Origin: Selaginella tamariscina
Taxonomy: Eukaryota; Streptophyta; Lycopodiopsida; Selaginellales; Selaginellaceae
Direction: 5' to 3'
DNA: 64,000 nt
NCBI GenBank assembly: GCA_003024785.1
Contig: PUQB01000146.1
Location: 434,799 to 498,798, forward strand
Position numbers and translations under genes: made by a program. The notes beneath the pieces are model-generated. The model was given only the letters and a program-made list of their open reading frames with translations. It was not told the origin of the DNA and did no database searches. Of the stretch, positions 1 through 12,100 are shown piece after piece (position 1 is the stretch's first letter; each line of letters starts with the position of its first letter).

Positions 1-2800
1 ATGGAATTTGAGGAGGGTTCTCCTGTATTGTGGAATTTGGATGAAGTCAAGGCTGACACAGAATATAGAGTCACAAACAAATAGTAGCACGAGTTTTCCA
101 GATGATGGCTTGCCTGCTGTGATGGATGAGGTGATTCTCTTTCTTCATGAGATTGAGGTTGGGAAGGCATCATCACAGCTATAAATCCAATGGAAGCAGT
201 GTCAGAAGAGAAACTAGGGTCCGACTTCGTGGGTGTAGTTGTGACAGAGGTTTCACCTAATGGCACATTGCATCCTGGATCCCTCGTGAGGTGGCGAACA
301 TCTGAATTAAGACGGCAAGATGGTTCAACATATTCTGGGTTGGATTTCAATAATAACAACCCGGAAAACAACTCATATTTGAAGAGGTTCCTTGCATTGG
401 TCCTATTGTAAGAAAAAGGCGATTCATGGGTTGCCCCCTGCAAGTTTCAGCAAGAGGGTAAGATGGATCCTACATCTTCCGAAAGTGTTACGAGCATTTC
501 CACGATTGACTGCTGCAAGAAGAAGTGTTGTCAGATGGCAGACCGGAATGAAATTACCCAATGTAGACATGTCTTTCGTACGCTCACCCAAAAGCAAAGG
601 CATGAGTTTGTATATGCTGCACTAACTGGGTGTATTGATGGAATGGCCTCGGACACAGGTTATCAGAGTACATCCATGGTATTTAATAAGGTGGCCATCT
701 GCTTCAAAGCTTGGTACAGTATATACGGGATCCCAAAGACCACGTTCTACCGTCGGAGGGATGAGTGGCTAGATGGAGCGCGAACCTCAGTACATGGGAA
801 CACTCGCTTGGTCAAAACCCGCTCTCACATTATGGCAGCCATAGAGATACTCAAGGCTTTTGTGGAAGCAAATGCAGACAGGATGCCTCACAAATGCCGA
901 ACCACAAATGCAGGGGTCAGGGAAAATCTCAAGGTTTTGCCTTCGATCTACACTCAATTGAAGCTGTGTGAACATGTGAACAAGTGCCTCAGCTTGATGG
1001 GGCTCAAGCAATCTGCACTGGTACCTTCAACAACATATGGAATACTCATTTTAAGGATGTGGAGATTGCAAAACACTCTAGCTTTTCCAAGTGTGACACT
1101 TGTACATCATTGAAGGCTGCAGAGGCTTGTGCAAAAACCTTGGTGGAGATCACTGCCATTCAAAAGAAGATGGAGGCCCACATGATTGCACAACAAACTT
1201 GCCGGTCTCAGTACTATGCACACCGCATGCTTTCTGTGTCACGCCCATCAGAGTACCTGTGCTTGATCCATGACAAGATGGATCATTCAAAGACCAGCAT
1301 TCCAAAGCTCGTTGCAACACCAAAGTGCCTTGGAAATGTCATGAAACTTCCGATTTCATTGACATGTGCTAACACATGGACACGGTTGTGAGTCATATGG
1401 ACACTTTTCACTTCCACATTGGTCTAGCGACTCCAATTTCACTATTGGGTCGTTGGCCATGTGTTTCAGAAACCTTGAAGCCCACTCACAGACAAGTCCT
1501 ATCAGTGATCTCAAAGTGAAGAAACAACACCTTCAACCTTTACATAATGCTCTCATGAACACGTCTGCACTTGAGGCTACTTGGGAATATGAGAGGCATT
1601 GTCAGCAGTGCACAAAAAACAATGGCCCTGTTGAGAGTTCAGGTTCAGTGGAGGGATCTAGCTCAAATAGTGTACATGTGTCCTCAACTTGCTTTTACAC
1701 ATGGATAATTGTGCAGGCGAGAACAAAAATAGGTAAATCATTTTACTTAAGGGTTTCTCAAGCTCATACTTACTTTTATTTTCTTATGGTTGGTCACACT
1801 CATGAAGATATTAATGCGTTCTTTAGCAAGGTCTCCAACTCTACAAAAATGACAAGTGCACTTACTTTACCGCATATAATGAATCTTTTTAAAAATTGCA
1901 CTCCAAAAAAAGTTGTGCTTTGCTTGTGACTGAGGTGCCAGACTTCAAAAAATTTCTCAAGGAGTATATAAAAGAGGGGAGTGATTCTTTAGTTGGTCAC
2001 CTTGTGTCGCTACAATTTTTTTCTCCATACGAGATGGTATACCTATTATGCAGTACAAGTTACGACCATCAGAGCATGAGTGGTTACCGAAAGAGGGGTT
2101 AATGCTATTCAAAAGTGGAGAGAATGGAAAGCCACTTCTCCCAGAAGGACAACCAGACCCTATTCCATTGAGTGCTCAACTTAAGGAACAAGAGGTTATT
2201 ATTGATGGCATCAAAAAATATGTGGCATGGGTTCAAAAATCAATGCCAAAGAATTCTAATAAGGCAACTAGTTACTCAGAACTATATAAACATGTGGTCG
2301 ACTATTGGGAGACTGTTGTTCGAGAGTTGGAAGGGCCTATTATTACAAGTACAGAATTGCAACACCTTTTTTGGCCTAAAACAAGGTGGCGAGAGGAGAT
2401 TGAAATGACATCACTGAGCACAGACGATATAGAAGTCAGTAGTGATATGGAAGTGCAAACCCCACACTTTGTTGGACAAAGGAACCAAAAACCTAAAGCA
2501 TACTTTGATTACTGCAAGGATCTTCAAAAACTAATGATGTTTCTCATTACTCCAGATGTGTCATATAATCAACCTATTTGGATGAGTCAAATTATCGACA
2601 CACTTAAAGTAATCACAAAAAATAGTATGGTTAAGGTTGCATGGTTCAAACCATAAAAAAGGTGACACGAGAAAGAGAGCGAAAGATATAATGGATGCCT
2701 AGAGAAAACATGGTCTCCCAATCAAAAAGACCCAACAAGTTTTAAAATGTTAAATCCATTCGATATAGGTGGATGTCAAGAAGCGTTGATAAAGTCACGA
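1..2800 (+). pseudogene. DUF7869-like transposon protein, frameshifted copy a
   Basis: This is the 3' nine-tenths of a gene whose intact 5' end is seen at 62471. Successive pieces lie in different frames: 190-411, 463-1113, 984-1391, 1366-1929, 1896-2102 and 2048-2656, with a basic tail readable to about 2800. Landmarks in order are a cysteine cluster (DCCKKKCCQ), HGN near 797, RMPH near 882, KCDTCTSLK near 1094, LIHDKMD near 1262, MDNCAGENKN near 1701, GHTHEDIN near 1794 and a C-terminal FVGQRNQKP segment. These resemble eukaryotic proteins annotated with DUF7869. A probable intron starts at the GTAAAT after ENKN (1733). A one-base loss near 1008 relative to 63648 and other indels break the frame. 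I infer that it is the element's transposase; this has not been shown biochemically as far as I know. Confidence 0.75.
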
Positions 2801-3326
2801 TTAACAAAACGGTAAGGGAATGTATGTTTTCTGAAGCTTAAAGCAATTACAAAATTATAAAATATAATATATTTAATATTCATAATTATTATAAACTCTT
2901 TAATAATAGTACCAAATTGTTTACTTAACTATATAAATTTAAAAAACGATATGGAAGATTGACTATATTATTATAGGATTTTGTATACTATATATTATTA
3001 TTACTACTACAAATTTTTAATTAATAATGTTATATTTAATATTAATATTTTAATAACAACATCAATATTTATATAATGTACCTCTTATGTTCTTCCTTAA
3101 TTGTTATATTAGGCAATATATTATATAATTTAATACTTTCTACTTTTATAATGTTATTAATTTTTGTTCAATAAATGCTATAATTTATTAAAGGGTCGAT
3201 TACAAAATAGAATTTTCTAAAAAATATTCTATTTTCAAATATATATTCTAAAGAATATTCCTTTAATATTAGAAAATGCTAATTAAATAGCTAAAATTAC
3301 TAATTATTAAGAAATGGGACTATAGC

Positions 3327-3352
3327 CATGCCCATTTTAATTACAACATGCA
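3327..3352 (-). repeat. Terminal inverted repeat of copy a
   Basis: Read on the minus strand, the end starts TGCATGTTGTAATTAAAATG and continues GGCATG. The same terminus occurs on the plus strand at 45071 and, with one change (TGCACG), at 51275. It marks the outer boundary of the element family. Confidence 0.8.
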
Positions 3353-3538
3353 TAAGGTTTCATTAAGGACTTATCCAAAATTATACTTCCATTGAATTAG
3401 CTCATCAAGAAGGAAGTTCCATTCAAGTGGTATATGGAGGCTAAGAATGCATTTATCACACTCAAGTTTGCTTTTACCTCGGCTCCAATCTTACTTCATC
3501 TTGACCTAGTCGAACCCTTTTTGATGGAGATAGATATA
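3353..3538 (+). pseudogene. Chromovirus G2a pol fragment (RT end to RNase H start)
   Basis: This matches 36468-36650 of the full-length element G2b nearly base for base, including the FIKDLS region after the reverse transcriptase and the start of the RNase H domain. It is cut on the left by the giant element ending at 3352 and on the right by the G1a insertion. The remainder of the same pol gene resumes at 7327. Confidence 0.8.
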
Positions 3539-3583
3539 CCTTTTTGGGGAATATTCTTTGATTCGTTATATAGATCATAACAA
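3539..3583 (-). repeat. Inverted copy of the G1 LTR terminus
   Basis: About 45 bp here are the reverse complement of the first 45 bp of the G1 LTR at 7118 (ATCAAAGAATATTCCCC is shared exactly). It abuts the regular 5' LTR head to head. It may be the product of an aberrant integration or a small inversion. Confidence 0.6.
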
Positions 3584-3777
3584 CCATACTGACAGAGAAT
3601 AACACCTAAAGGTATAAGTCAGAATATTCCTAAAGAGCTATACCTAAATTTAAGAGAATTAAGGGCACACTAAGATTGAAAACCTTTTGGAGAACAACGT
3701 GTGGAGACTAGAGATAGCTCAGGGGAGGTCGAGTGGTTTTGTGAGGGTCTCTAGTTTGTACATAGTGGTGCCTAACA
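3576..3777 (+). repeat. G1a 5' LTR
   Basis: Similar to 7118-7326, 21171-21378 and 24613-24818. It ends GTGCCTAACA. The first 30 bases are more diverged than the rest and adjoin an inverted LTR fragment. Confidence 0.8.
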
Positions 3778-3778
3778 A

Positions 3779-3791
3779 TTGGTATCGGAGG
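3779..3791 (+). other. G1a primer binding site
   Basis: TTGGTATCGGAGG directly follows the 5' LTR and resembles the initiator-tRNA-Met primer site TGGTATCAGAGC usual for plant gypsy elements. Confidence 0.75.
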
Positions 3792-4029
3792 AAGGTTCGA
3801 GATGAGTGCATGGTGGGAAGGGATAATACCACATGTGTGAAGACATTGGACACTGAAAGGCAAATTGTCCAAGGAGAAGCAAGTCCAAGGGCAAAAGTTT
3901 CAATGGCAGCAAGGACAAGTAAATGCCTAAGAAGCTTTAGAAAATGGAGCGTGGAGAGGAGCACAAAGGAGACTTCTTTAAACCACAAGGTAAATTTCTA
4001 TTTGTTCTTGCTCAACAGGTAAACTACAT

Positions 4030-6740
4030 GGCATGGGAGGAGCGACACACACACACTATTGTGGTGAAGGGACAACTTAGTGAGCGTCCAGTGCGAGTCC
4101 TTGTGGATAGCATGAGTAGTGATAACTTTGTGTCAACAAAGTTAGTGGAGGAGTGCAGCTTGCCTACAAAGACTATGCCTCAATATGAATTTGAGGGCTC
4201 AGCTATCACACAGATCTATAGTGCTTGTGTGGAGGAGTTACAGCTGGAGGTTGGCAAAACTCAGCTGGTGGAGCTGCACGAAGAACCTCAATACGAGATT
4301 GAGGGCTCAGCTATCACATAGAGCTACAGTGCTTGTGTGGAGGAGTTACAACTATAGGTTGGCAAAACCGAACTAGGGAGCTGCATGAAGACTGTGCCTC
4401 AATATGAGATTGAGGGCTCAGCTATCATATAGAGCTAAAGTGCTTGTGTGGAGGAGTTACAGCTATAGGTTGGCAAAACTCAGTTGGTGGAGCTGCACGA
4501 AGACTGTGCCTCAATACAAGATTGAGGGCTCATTTGACACATAGAGCTAAATTGCTTGTGGAGGAGTTACAGCTAGAGGTTGGCAAAACCTAGCTGGTGG
4601 AGACTTTCTTTCTTGCGGAGCTAGTGCGTGTGGATCCTAAGATCTAGTGGAGCACCAAGCATATGAAGCTTGAGTATAATGAAGTGAAAGACACTTGGTT
4701 TAAAACAAAGCTTGAGTCTCCAAACAAGTTCTTTTACTGTCACTTTGAGCAAAGCTGTTGTGCGAGGAGTTTGTTGACGTCTTCCCTCCCGAGCTACCTC
4801 ATGGCTTACCACATGCAAGAGGTGTGAAGCGTGAGATTGTGTTGGAACAGGGTACAAAGCCATTTACCATAAGCCATTCCGACTGAGCCATGCTAAGGAG
4901 CAAGAGGTTAAAAGACAAGTGATGGAGCTATTGGAATATGGCTTCATACAACTGAGCAAGTCTCCATTTGGTGCACCAGTATTGCTTGTCAGGAAGAAAG
5001 ATGGCACCATGAGGATGTGCATAGACTACAGAGTCTCAACAAGAAAATAGTGAAGGACAGGATGCCCATGCCACGTGTGGATACTATCATGGATCATCTC
5101 GGTGGAGCTAGACTGTTCACCAAGATAGATTTGCACAGTGGGTATCATCAAATTGCTGTGAAGGAGGCAGATATCTACAAAACTGCTTTCAACACTAGCT
5201 TTGGGCATTTCGAGTTCACTATTATGCCATTTGGCTTAACAAATGCCCCAGTCACATTCACTTGGTTGATGACTTAGGTGTTTGGTGATTACTTGCATAA
5301 CTTTGTGGAGATCTTCCTCAATAATATTCATATTTACAGTAAGAATATGGAGCATATGCAGCATTTGCGAAGAGTTCTTTAGTTGTTAAGGGAGAACAAG
5401 CTCTATGCAAAGAAGAGCAAATGTGCATTTGCTCAGTGCGAAGTGGAGTATTTGGGTCACATTGTGACGCCAAAATGGAGTGAAGACTGATCCACATAAG
5501 GTGGCAGTGGTGGAGTAATGACCAATTCCTAGCAATGCAGAAGAGTTATGGAGTTTCTTGGGCATGGTTGGTTATTACTAGCGGTATGTTAAGGATTATG
5601 CCAAGAAAGCTTCTCCGTTAACTAGTTTGCTAAGGAAGGACGTTCCCTTTGCATGAAGTGCTTCAAAGAAGAGCAGTTTTCAAGATTTGAAACAAGCTTT
5701 GGTACATGCACCAGTTTTATATATTGTAGATCCCTCTAAGCCTTATGAGGTATCGTATGATGCAAGTGCAGTGGCCATTGGAGTAGTACTTATGCAAGAG
5801 GGAAGGCATATTGCTTATAAGAGTCGTACTTTGAATCCTGTAGAGCAACGGTACTCAACATATGAACAAGAATTATTGGCTATTGTTAATGCATTACGAG
5901 TTTGGAGGCACTATCTTTATGGTGCAAGTTTCAAGGTGTTTACAAATCACAAGCCTTTGGTGTATTTGTTCACACAAAAAGAGTTGTTGACAAGCTCGTT
6001 GGATGGTTAAGCTCATGGAGTTTGGTGAATTTCCTATTGAGCATCGTGCGAGGAAGGCTAACGTGGTGGCAGATGCTTTGTCACGTGTTAGGAGAGCCAC
6101 AGTAGTTAGAGAATTCCAAACACGCTTATGTAATGCATTAACAAGGACGGTCAATGAGTTTAGCTAGGTAGTTCAACATGCTCAAGCACAAGACGCCGAG
6201 GTGCAGGAGCTCAGAGGACAGCTAGAGCAACCATTCTCATTTCAGGATGGAGTTTTGTATTACAATGGCCGTGTGCATCTTCCTCGTGTGGACCATTTGA
6301 TCAACCAGGTACTATATTTCCATCATGATCGCCCGGAGGTTGGTCATTTTGGGGGAGGAAAATGTATGAGTTGATCAAGAGGAGGTTCTACTGGAAGAAT
6401 ATGAAAGTTGATATCATATAGTACTATAAGACTTGTGACAAGTGTTAATAAGTAAAGGTGCCCAAGGAGAAACCAGGTGAGCTATTAACCATTGCCTATT
6501 CTAGACAAGTGATGGGGCAATATCTCTATGGACTTTGTCACCCATTTGCCAAGGACATAGTAGCATTGGAATAAGTCCATACTATGCTATGTTTGGACGG
6601 CATCCCAAGACAGACTTTGAGCTGGGTTTAGCAAGTAAGAAAGCTCAAGGCAACATAGATGAGGAAGCTAAATATTTAAGTGTTGAGCTTAGAAACATTC
6701 AGAGTTTGTACAAGAAGAACTTACAAGTAGCTCAGAGCTG
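4030..6740 (+). pseudogene. G1a protease-RT-RNase H-integrase remnant
   Basis: The order is: retropepsin remnant with VLVDSMSSDNF near 4100 (active-site glycine of DSG replaced by M), a tandem-repeat insert (4177-4600), reverse transcriptase (KIDLHSGYHQI near 5125, MPFGLTNAP near 5225), RNase H (VSYDASAVAIGVVL near 5752, YEQELLAIVNAL near 5870), an H2C2-like zinc finger around 6350-6450, then YYAMFGRHPK near 6575. Between the MDFVTHLP motif (6530) and the SSIG-SPYYAMFG motif (6555) the roughly 130-residue D,D,E core expected of gypsy integrase is absent. Many stops and frameshifts are present. The same gaps occur in G1b, so they predate both insertions. Confidence 0.8.
4177..4600 (+). repeat. 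Tandem repeat, about 110-bp unit, in G1a
   Basis: Units begin with a CCTCAATA-type motif at about 4177, 4284, 4396 and 4508 and include GGAGGAGTTACAGCT and GTTGGCAAAAC. The spacing is 107, 112 and 112 bp, not a multiple of three throughout, so the array shifts the protease reading frame. The homologous array in G1b is at 21765-22180. Confidence 0.85.
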
Positions 6741-7104
6741 AGCTATCAAGTTTGCTAATGAGCATAGAAGCTTCAAGAGTTCCAGGTGGAAGATTATGTA
6801 TATTTCCAAATGGTATTTGCCACATATATAAGGAGAAACACTGTTGTGGCCTTATAGAAGGGACGCAATGATAAGTTATCTCCTAGGTACTTAGGTCCTT
6901 ATGAGATTCTGGAGCGTATTGGTAAAGTGGCATATCGACTATGACTACTAGAAGGAGTGAGGGTGCACCCAGTGTTTCATGTTAGCCAGTTGAAGAGAGT
7001 ACTCACAAGGAACGAATCCCAGGTAGATTCTTTGTGGATGTATGAGGCTAATGATACAGGACCAGTTGAGTAAGTTATATTACCCTTGAGGACACGGACT
7101 TGCT

Positions 7105-7117
7105 AATGGGGGAGGAT
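7105..7117 (+). other. G1a polypurine tract
   Basis: ATGGGGGAGGAT lies immediately before the 3' LTR, as expected for the plus-strand primer. The same tract precedes 24613 in G1b. Confidence 0.75.
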
Positions 7118-7326
7118 TGTTATGACCCATATAACAATCAAAGAATATTCCCCAAAAAGGTATAAGCCAGAATATTCCTAAAAGAGCTATACATAGATTT
7201 AAGAGAATTAAGGGCACACTAAGATTGGAAGCCTTTTGGAGAATAGCGTGTGGAGACTAAAGACAGCTCATGGGAGGTTGGGTGGTTTTGTGAGGGTCTC
7301 TAGTTTGTACATAGTGGTGCCTAATA
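7118..7326 (+). repeat. G1a 3' LTR
   Basis: Begins TGTTATGACC and ends GTGCCTAATA. About 205-209 bp long, similar to the three other G1 LTRs in the window. Confidence 0.85.
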
Positions 7327-9083
7327 ATGGTTTTGACAACGATCTACACCCCATAGCATTCCACTCACGCAAGTTCATAGTTGTGGAGATCAACTATGAG
7401 ATTCATGATAAGGAACTTTTAGCTATCATGGATTGCTTCCAAGAGTGGCAAAGGTTTCTTGAAGGTTTCCCTTACAAGGTAATTGTCTTCACTAATCATC
7501 GAAACTTGGTTTACTTCTCTCAGGCTCAAGTTCTAAATCAACGTCAAGCTCATTCAACCCATTAGATCCTCTCTCGGTTCGACTTCGAGATCAAGTATTG
7601 ACCCAACACTTAGCAAGTTCAATCCAACACACTTTCACAATGAACATATTTGGTGCCGCATGTTGGTGATGTGGAATTTGACTAGCAAAAGCAAGTGGTA
7701 CTTGGTCTCAAACACCTCCAAGCACTCACCATTTATGTTGCACCCTTTGACTCCAACCTTCTTGACACTATTTGTTCTAAACTTGTCTCCGATCCAATGG
7801 CTCAGGATATCTTAAGTCACCTTGCAGGTAACACTCTGTCCGTCTCATGACTCGACTACAATTTGTTTTGATTTACCAACAGTTTGCTTCTTCATAATGA
7901 CTTGGTTTATGTTCCACGGGATGACACTCGACTTCAAGTGCTACAATCTCATCACACACTTCGCTTGCTAGTCACTTTGGCATTACAAAAATAGTGGAAC
8001 TAATCAACTGTAACTATTGGTGCTCCAATTACGCCAATCGATGGAAGAGTTTATTCGTACTTGTGACATTTGTGTTCACTTTAAAATTCCTCGTCATTGC
8101 CCGTATGGTCTCCTCCAACCACTTTTAGCTCCAATAATGCCTTGGTCTTGCACCTCGATGGACTTTATGACTGATTTACCACCAACTTAACGATTCAACA
8201 TTGTTCTCATTGTTGTGGACTGACTCACTTCCTATCATGTACAAAGACTATTTTCAGTGAAGAGACAACAGACTTAGTTATGAAGGACATTTTTTGGCTG
8301 CACGGACTCCCCAACAACATTGTTAGTGATCGTGATCCATAGTGTATAGCTAAGTTCTGGCAACAACTTCTCGAGTTACTCAAGATCAAGAGGTTGTTAT
8401 CTTCGGGTTATCATCCAGAATATGGTCAATTGGAATGCACCTCGAATAGTATTTATGGTGCTTCATCAACTACCAATAGGATGATTAGTTACTGCTATTG
8501 CCCTTAATTGAGTTCTCCTATAACAACTCCAAGCATGCGTCAATTGGTATGTCACCCTTTTATGCTTGATAGGTCAACATCCATGATGGAGTTTTGATAA
8601 GCCTGAGAGTTCGATAAATCCGTCTACTGAAGATCGGCTTGACCATCTCCAATTTGTCCAAGCTATGCTTCATCAACATCTTCTGAAGGCACACAACATT
8701 AAGACTACGAGGTTTGATTATCAATGCCCTGGTTTATTTCTAGTGGCATTTCATATCAACAATGTGGCTTATCGATTGAAGCTTCCTCTTTCCATCCGGT
8801 ATTCCATGTTTCTCTTCTTGAGCCATACCATTTAAACACACTCCCTAGTCGAACTTTACCACCTCCAGCTCTAATTATAGTTGACAATGATTTGGAATAT
8901 GAAGCCATCAAAATCTTGGACTCTAAGTTCCTTTGCTGTCAACTTTATTACTTGGTCGACTAAGTTGGCGACCCTCTAAGTGAGCATTCTTGGGAACCCA
9001 TAATGAATTTGCAACATGCTCATGATGCTATCAACAAGTTTCATCGCAAGTAAACAAGCCTGGCTCTCAAAGGAGGGGGATGG
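7327..9083 (+). pseudogene. Chromovirus G2a RNase H, integrase and chromodomain remnant
   Basis: This continues the pol gene broken at 3538. RNase H is seen as [19 protein letters not shown] (7355-7440). A zinc-binding region and an integrase core with HGLPNNIVSDRDP follow near 8300. A chromodomain comes next (VDNDLEYEAIKILDS near 8880, then a SEHSWEP-NLQHAHDAINKFH segment to about 9050). Stops and indels are frequent. The chromodomain at the C-terminus of integrase identifies the chromovirus branch of Ty3/gypsy. It matches 36680-38480 of G2b closely. Confidence 0.85.
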
Positions 9084-9135
9084 TGTGATAATTTGTCTTT
9101 GTTACACGAATACGAATAGGGATACAGATACAAAT
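9084..9135 (+). repeat. Start of G2a 3' LTR, split by an insertion
   Basis: Starts TGTGATAATTTG after a purine tract (AAAGGAGGGGGATGG). The LTR is interrupted at 9135 by the TIR transposon and resumes at 14353. The last ten bases, 9126-9135 (AGATACAAAT), are repeated at 14343-14352 and look like the target duplication of that insertion. Confidence 0.8.
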
Positions 9136-12100
9136 CCCGGGGAGTTCACTTAATATAAACGTTTGGATACACGTGCGTGCGTAAGGTTTAAAAAACACCC
9201 CAAGTATACTATTAATTATTAATTTTAACCCCTAAGTACCATAATAAAATATTATATTATTTATACTCCTGAAGGTTTTTATACCAAAAAAAATCATAAA
9301 CATATGTACCCTTAAAGTACTTTTACATTTTATTTCTTCTCCGTTGACCACCTGAAAATATTTCAAAATTATAAGTTAGAAAATTACATTAATAAATTTT
9401 TTATTATATTATCTTTTGTTTGTATATCAAATTGTTGACAAAAATTCACAACAAGCTTCTCATCTTCCTTGTCAAGTCGATATGTATTATCGCTTGACTT
9501 GTAGCTCGTCTTCACTGTTGCAATGACAGACTCAAGAAGTATCGTTTGATGATCAATCAAATCATAAGTCCAAGATTGACTTCCATGCCCATGTTGCTTT
9601 TGATACCATTGACAACTAAACCGAATAGCATAAGTAGGTCCATTATCAAGGTCAACGAGCTCTCTAGATTCCTTCCATGAAGAACTAGCTTGTTTTGCCA
9701 TTTTTAAAACTCGACCAATATACCATGTAGAAGCTGCTCCATTTACACCTTGGTACAAACACACAATATCTGAACCTATAGTAATAGTTGTTCCTGTTCG
9801 AACATGTTTCATGCCACCAGAATCATAAACACCCTCCTTCAATCTAGTTAACCGGTCCTTCGAGAGAAAAGGATTCCCATTCAAATGAGAGACAAGTGTA
9901 CTCTTTGCAACTTTTTTTGAATCCACCTCCACAAAGCTAGCAATTTTCATAGACTCCAAACATGTCCCCTCTTCATTATCTATCATCTGATCAAAGGTAT
10001 GTCTTAGCTCCAATGAGGCTGCAAATTCTTCATCTCCAGTTTCTGATCTCTCTATAGTTTTTCATCTCCAATTTCTGATCTCTCTTAGTTTCTTCATCTC
10101 TTGTTTCTGCCTCAGTAAATCCATTTCATCACTATTTGAAGTTGCTAATCCTGTTGCAAAGTCTGTCTTGTAGAAATCCTCAAAAGCCCATGGCTCAATC
10201 CACCAACGTTTGTTTGATGTCACACCTACAACTTGCTAAACTAATTGTGCCTCCTCAAAACCAGCCTTCAAAAATACTATTAACCCTCATCTGTTTCTAT
10301 CCCTGTGTAATCTGTCAAGTCTGCAAATGCCCTCTCACTTGAGTTCTCTAAAGAAGACCATATCGACTCTTGTTTCTTGTGTGTTAAAGGGAAAAAAGAT
10401 CACCTTTTACTTTCAACTCTGCAATTCGATTCATTGCTCCTGCTGCATCCAACAAATCCACACTATCATATGCCCTCTCATTCTGCACCATTCCACCAAC
10501 TTTACTAAAAAAGTTCTCACAACAATCAGACCCTGTTGATGCCAAGGGTACTGCTATTCCTGGACCTTGTCTTTAAAAAGTTTGATTAAAAGAACAACAA
10601 AGTGACATGATATTTGAACATCCAGAAAAGCCTCATTACTTATAAAATTCTCTTTCAACTTATAGAGTCCTGAATTCTCTAGAATCCATAGACGCCATAA
10701 CCTGCTAATTATATATAAATATATTTATTATATTTATATATTATTTATATGATTATTATATGTAAATATTATTGTTTTAGTAGTTATAATATACATAGAG
10801 AATAAAGGTTAATTGTATTTTATTATATCTTAATAATGTAAATAAATATATCAATTATGTATCTATATAATATATAATATACCTGGAAAAAAAAAAGAGA
10901 CTGTTGTAGCTGCCTTAACTCTTTCTTGTAGAAACAAGTGCGGTGAAAGAAAAATATCAATATAAAGAGAGACAATAGAAAGATAAGCTTCAGTAGCTTG
11001 TGTTTGCTCCCTCCTCACTTTGTCAGACATACGGATTTGTTGCAAACACTCCTGGACTTTCCTCGATGCAATACGTTGTGCAGCTGCCCAATTCTGCCTA
11101 TCTTTACGCTCTACATCCCCCTTACGTAAACCATGTTGTTCCTTACTATAGCACTCAACCACCATCACAATGTGGTTGATGGTGACCAACCAGCTTCCCA
11201 AAACAAGTCGTTTTGCAGCACTATCCAATGGATTTATCAATTTTTTACCATTGTGTATAAAATCTTGATCATGAAGCTCTATAGCCCAGCCATTCATGTC
11301 AGTTGTTGCATGAAAAACCCAACCATTCCAGTCAATAGAAAAGGGTTGACTCTTTGGTCGTGTGTAATCCTCTAGTATGAGTTTCCTTCGCCTCCCATCA
11401 CCATCAGAAGCATGTCCAATGATAGGACCTACAATTGTTTCAAGCTCTCTCTTCCATAATACATCAACTTGTTGCCATTGCTTTTGCACGTCTTCATGTG
11501 TGAATCGGTTACATGTGAGTTGAACAAGCAACACAAGTTGAGGCAAGCTTGGGCAAAGTGGATTGATGAGAAGAACTCTTCCATAGCATGCCATTTGACA
11601 CTCCTCAAAAGCTGAAGTTATATTACAATAACCCTCTTCTCCACTCCCAACATGAACTATGAAGTCCGGTTCACACTTGTGATTGGATTCACTCTTCTTG
11701 CCACAGAAGCCATAAAGGACATCACGACTTGGAATCCAACGAGCACAGGGTTTGATCCTAGTCTCATCTTCTACAATAATGATAGGCACTCTACAAGCCT
11801 TATTAGACATAAGGCTACTATAGATCCTAGCTAAGGCAGAGAATACCTCAGGCGAAGCACCAGGGCTGTACCGCAAAGTTTTTCTAACTAATCGTTTTGT
11901 AGTAGAGATGTGTGGCCCTATGAAGTTTATACTTAAGAAATCATGCATCCTCCTCCCTCCCAAAATCTGAACAACTTCATACAAATCCTTTGAACTTTTG
12001 GTCCATCGTTTTCCACCATTAGGGCAGCTCATATTCTTGCCACATCAACAAGAAACTATAACACAATAGAAAAATGTCTAAAAATAAATATCTCATTAAA

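Larger units (their letters stand above)
1..3352 (+). mobile_element. Right end of giant TIR element, copy a
   Basis: This stretch is the right arm of the same element family found at 45071-51274 (inverted) and from 51275 onward. Position 1 corresponds to position 62636 of the better-preserved copy, so the left part of this copy lies outside the window. It contains a decayed DUF7869-like gene and then about 550 bp of AT-rich DNA without a gene. It ends at 3352 with the reverse complement of the family terminus TGCATGTTGTAATTAAAATG. Immediately after 3352 the sequence resumes as gypsy pol (compare 36468 onward), so the element inserted into a retrotransposon. No target duplication can be checked because the left end is not visible. 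Confidence 0.8.
3576..7326 (+). mobile_element. Short Ty3/gypsy element G1a, non-autonomous
   Basis: A 3.75-kb LTR retrotransposon with about 205-bp LTRs (3576-3777 and 7118-7326), a primer binding site just after the first LTR and a purine-rich tract just before the second. The interior goes straight from the primer site to a protease remnant, so gag is missing. Reverse transcriptase, RNase H and the integrase zinc-binding region are recognisable, but the integrase catalytic core is missing. It inserted into pol of chromovirus G2a. Its sister at 21171-24818 has the same structure. Confidence 0.85.

Noticed and set aside
4885-5277. Separate host gene for a reverse transcriptase
   Set aside because: It lies between matching LTRs with primer site and purine tract, so it belongs to the G1a retrotransposon.
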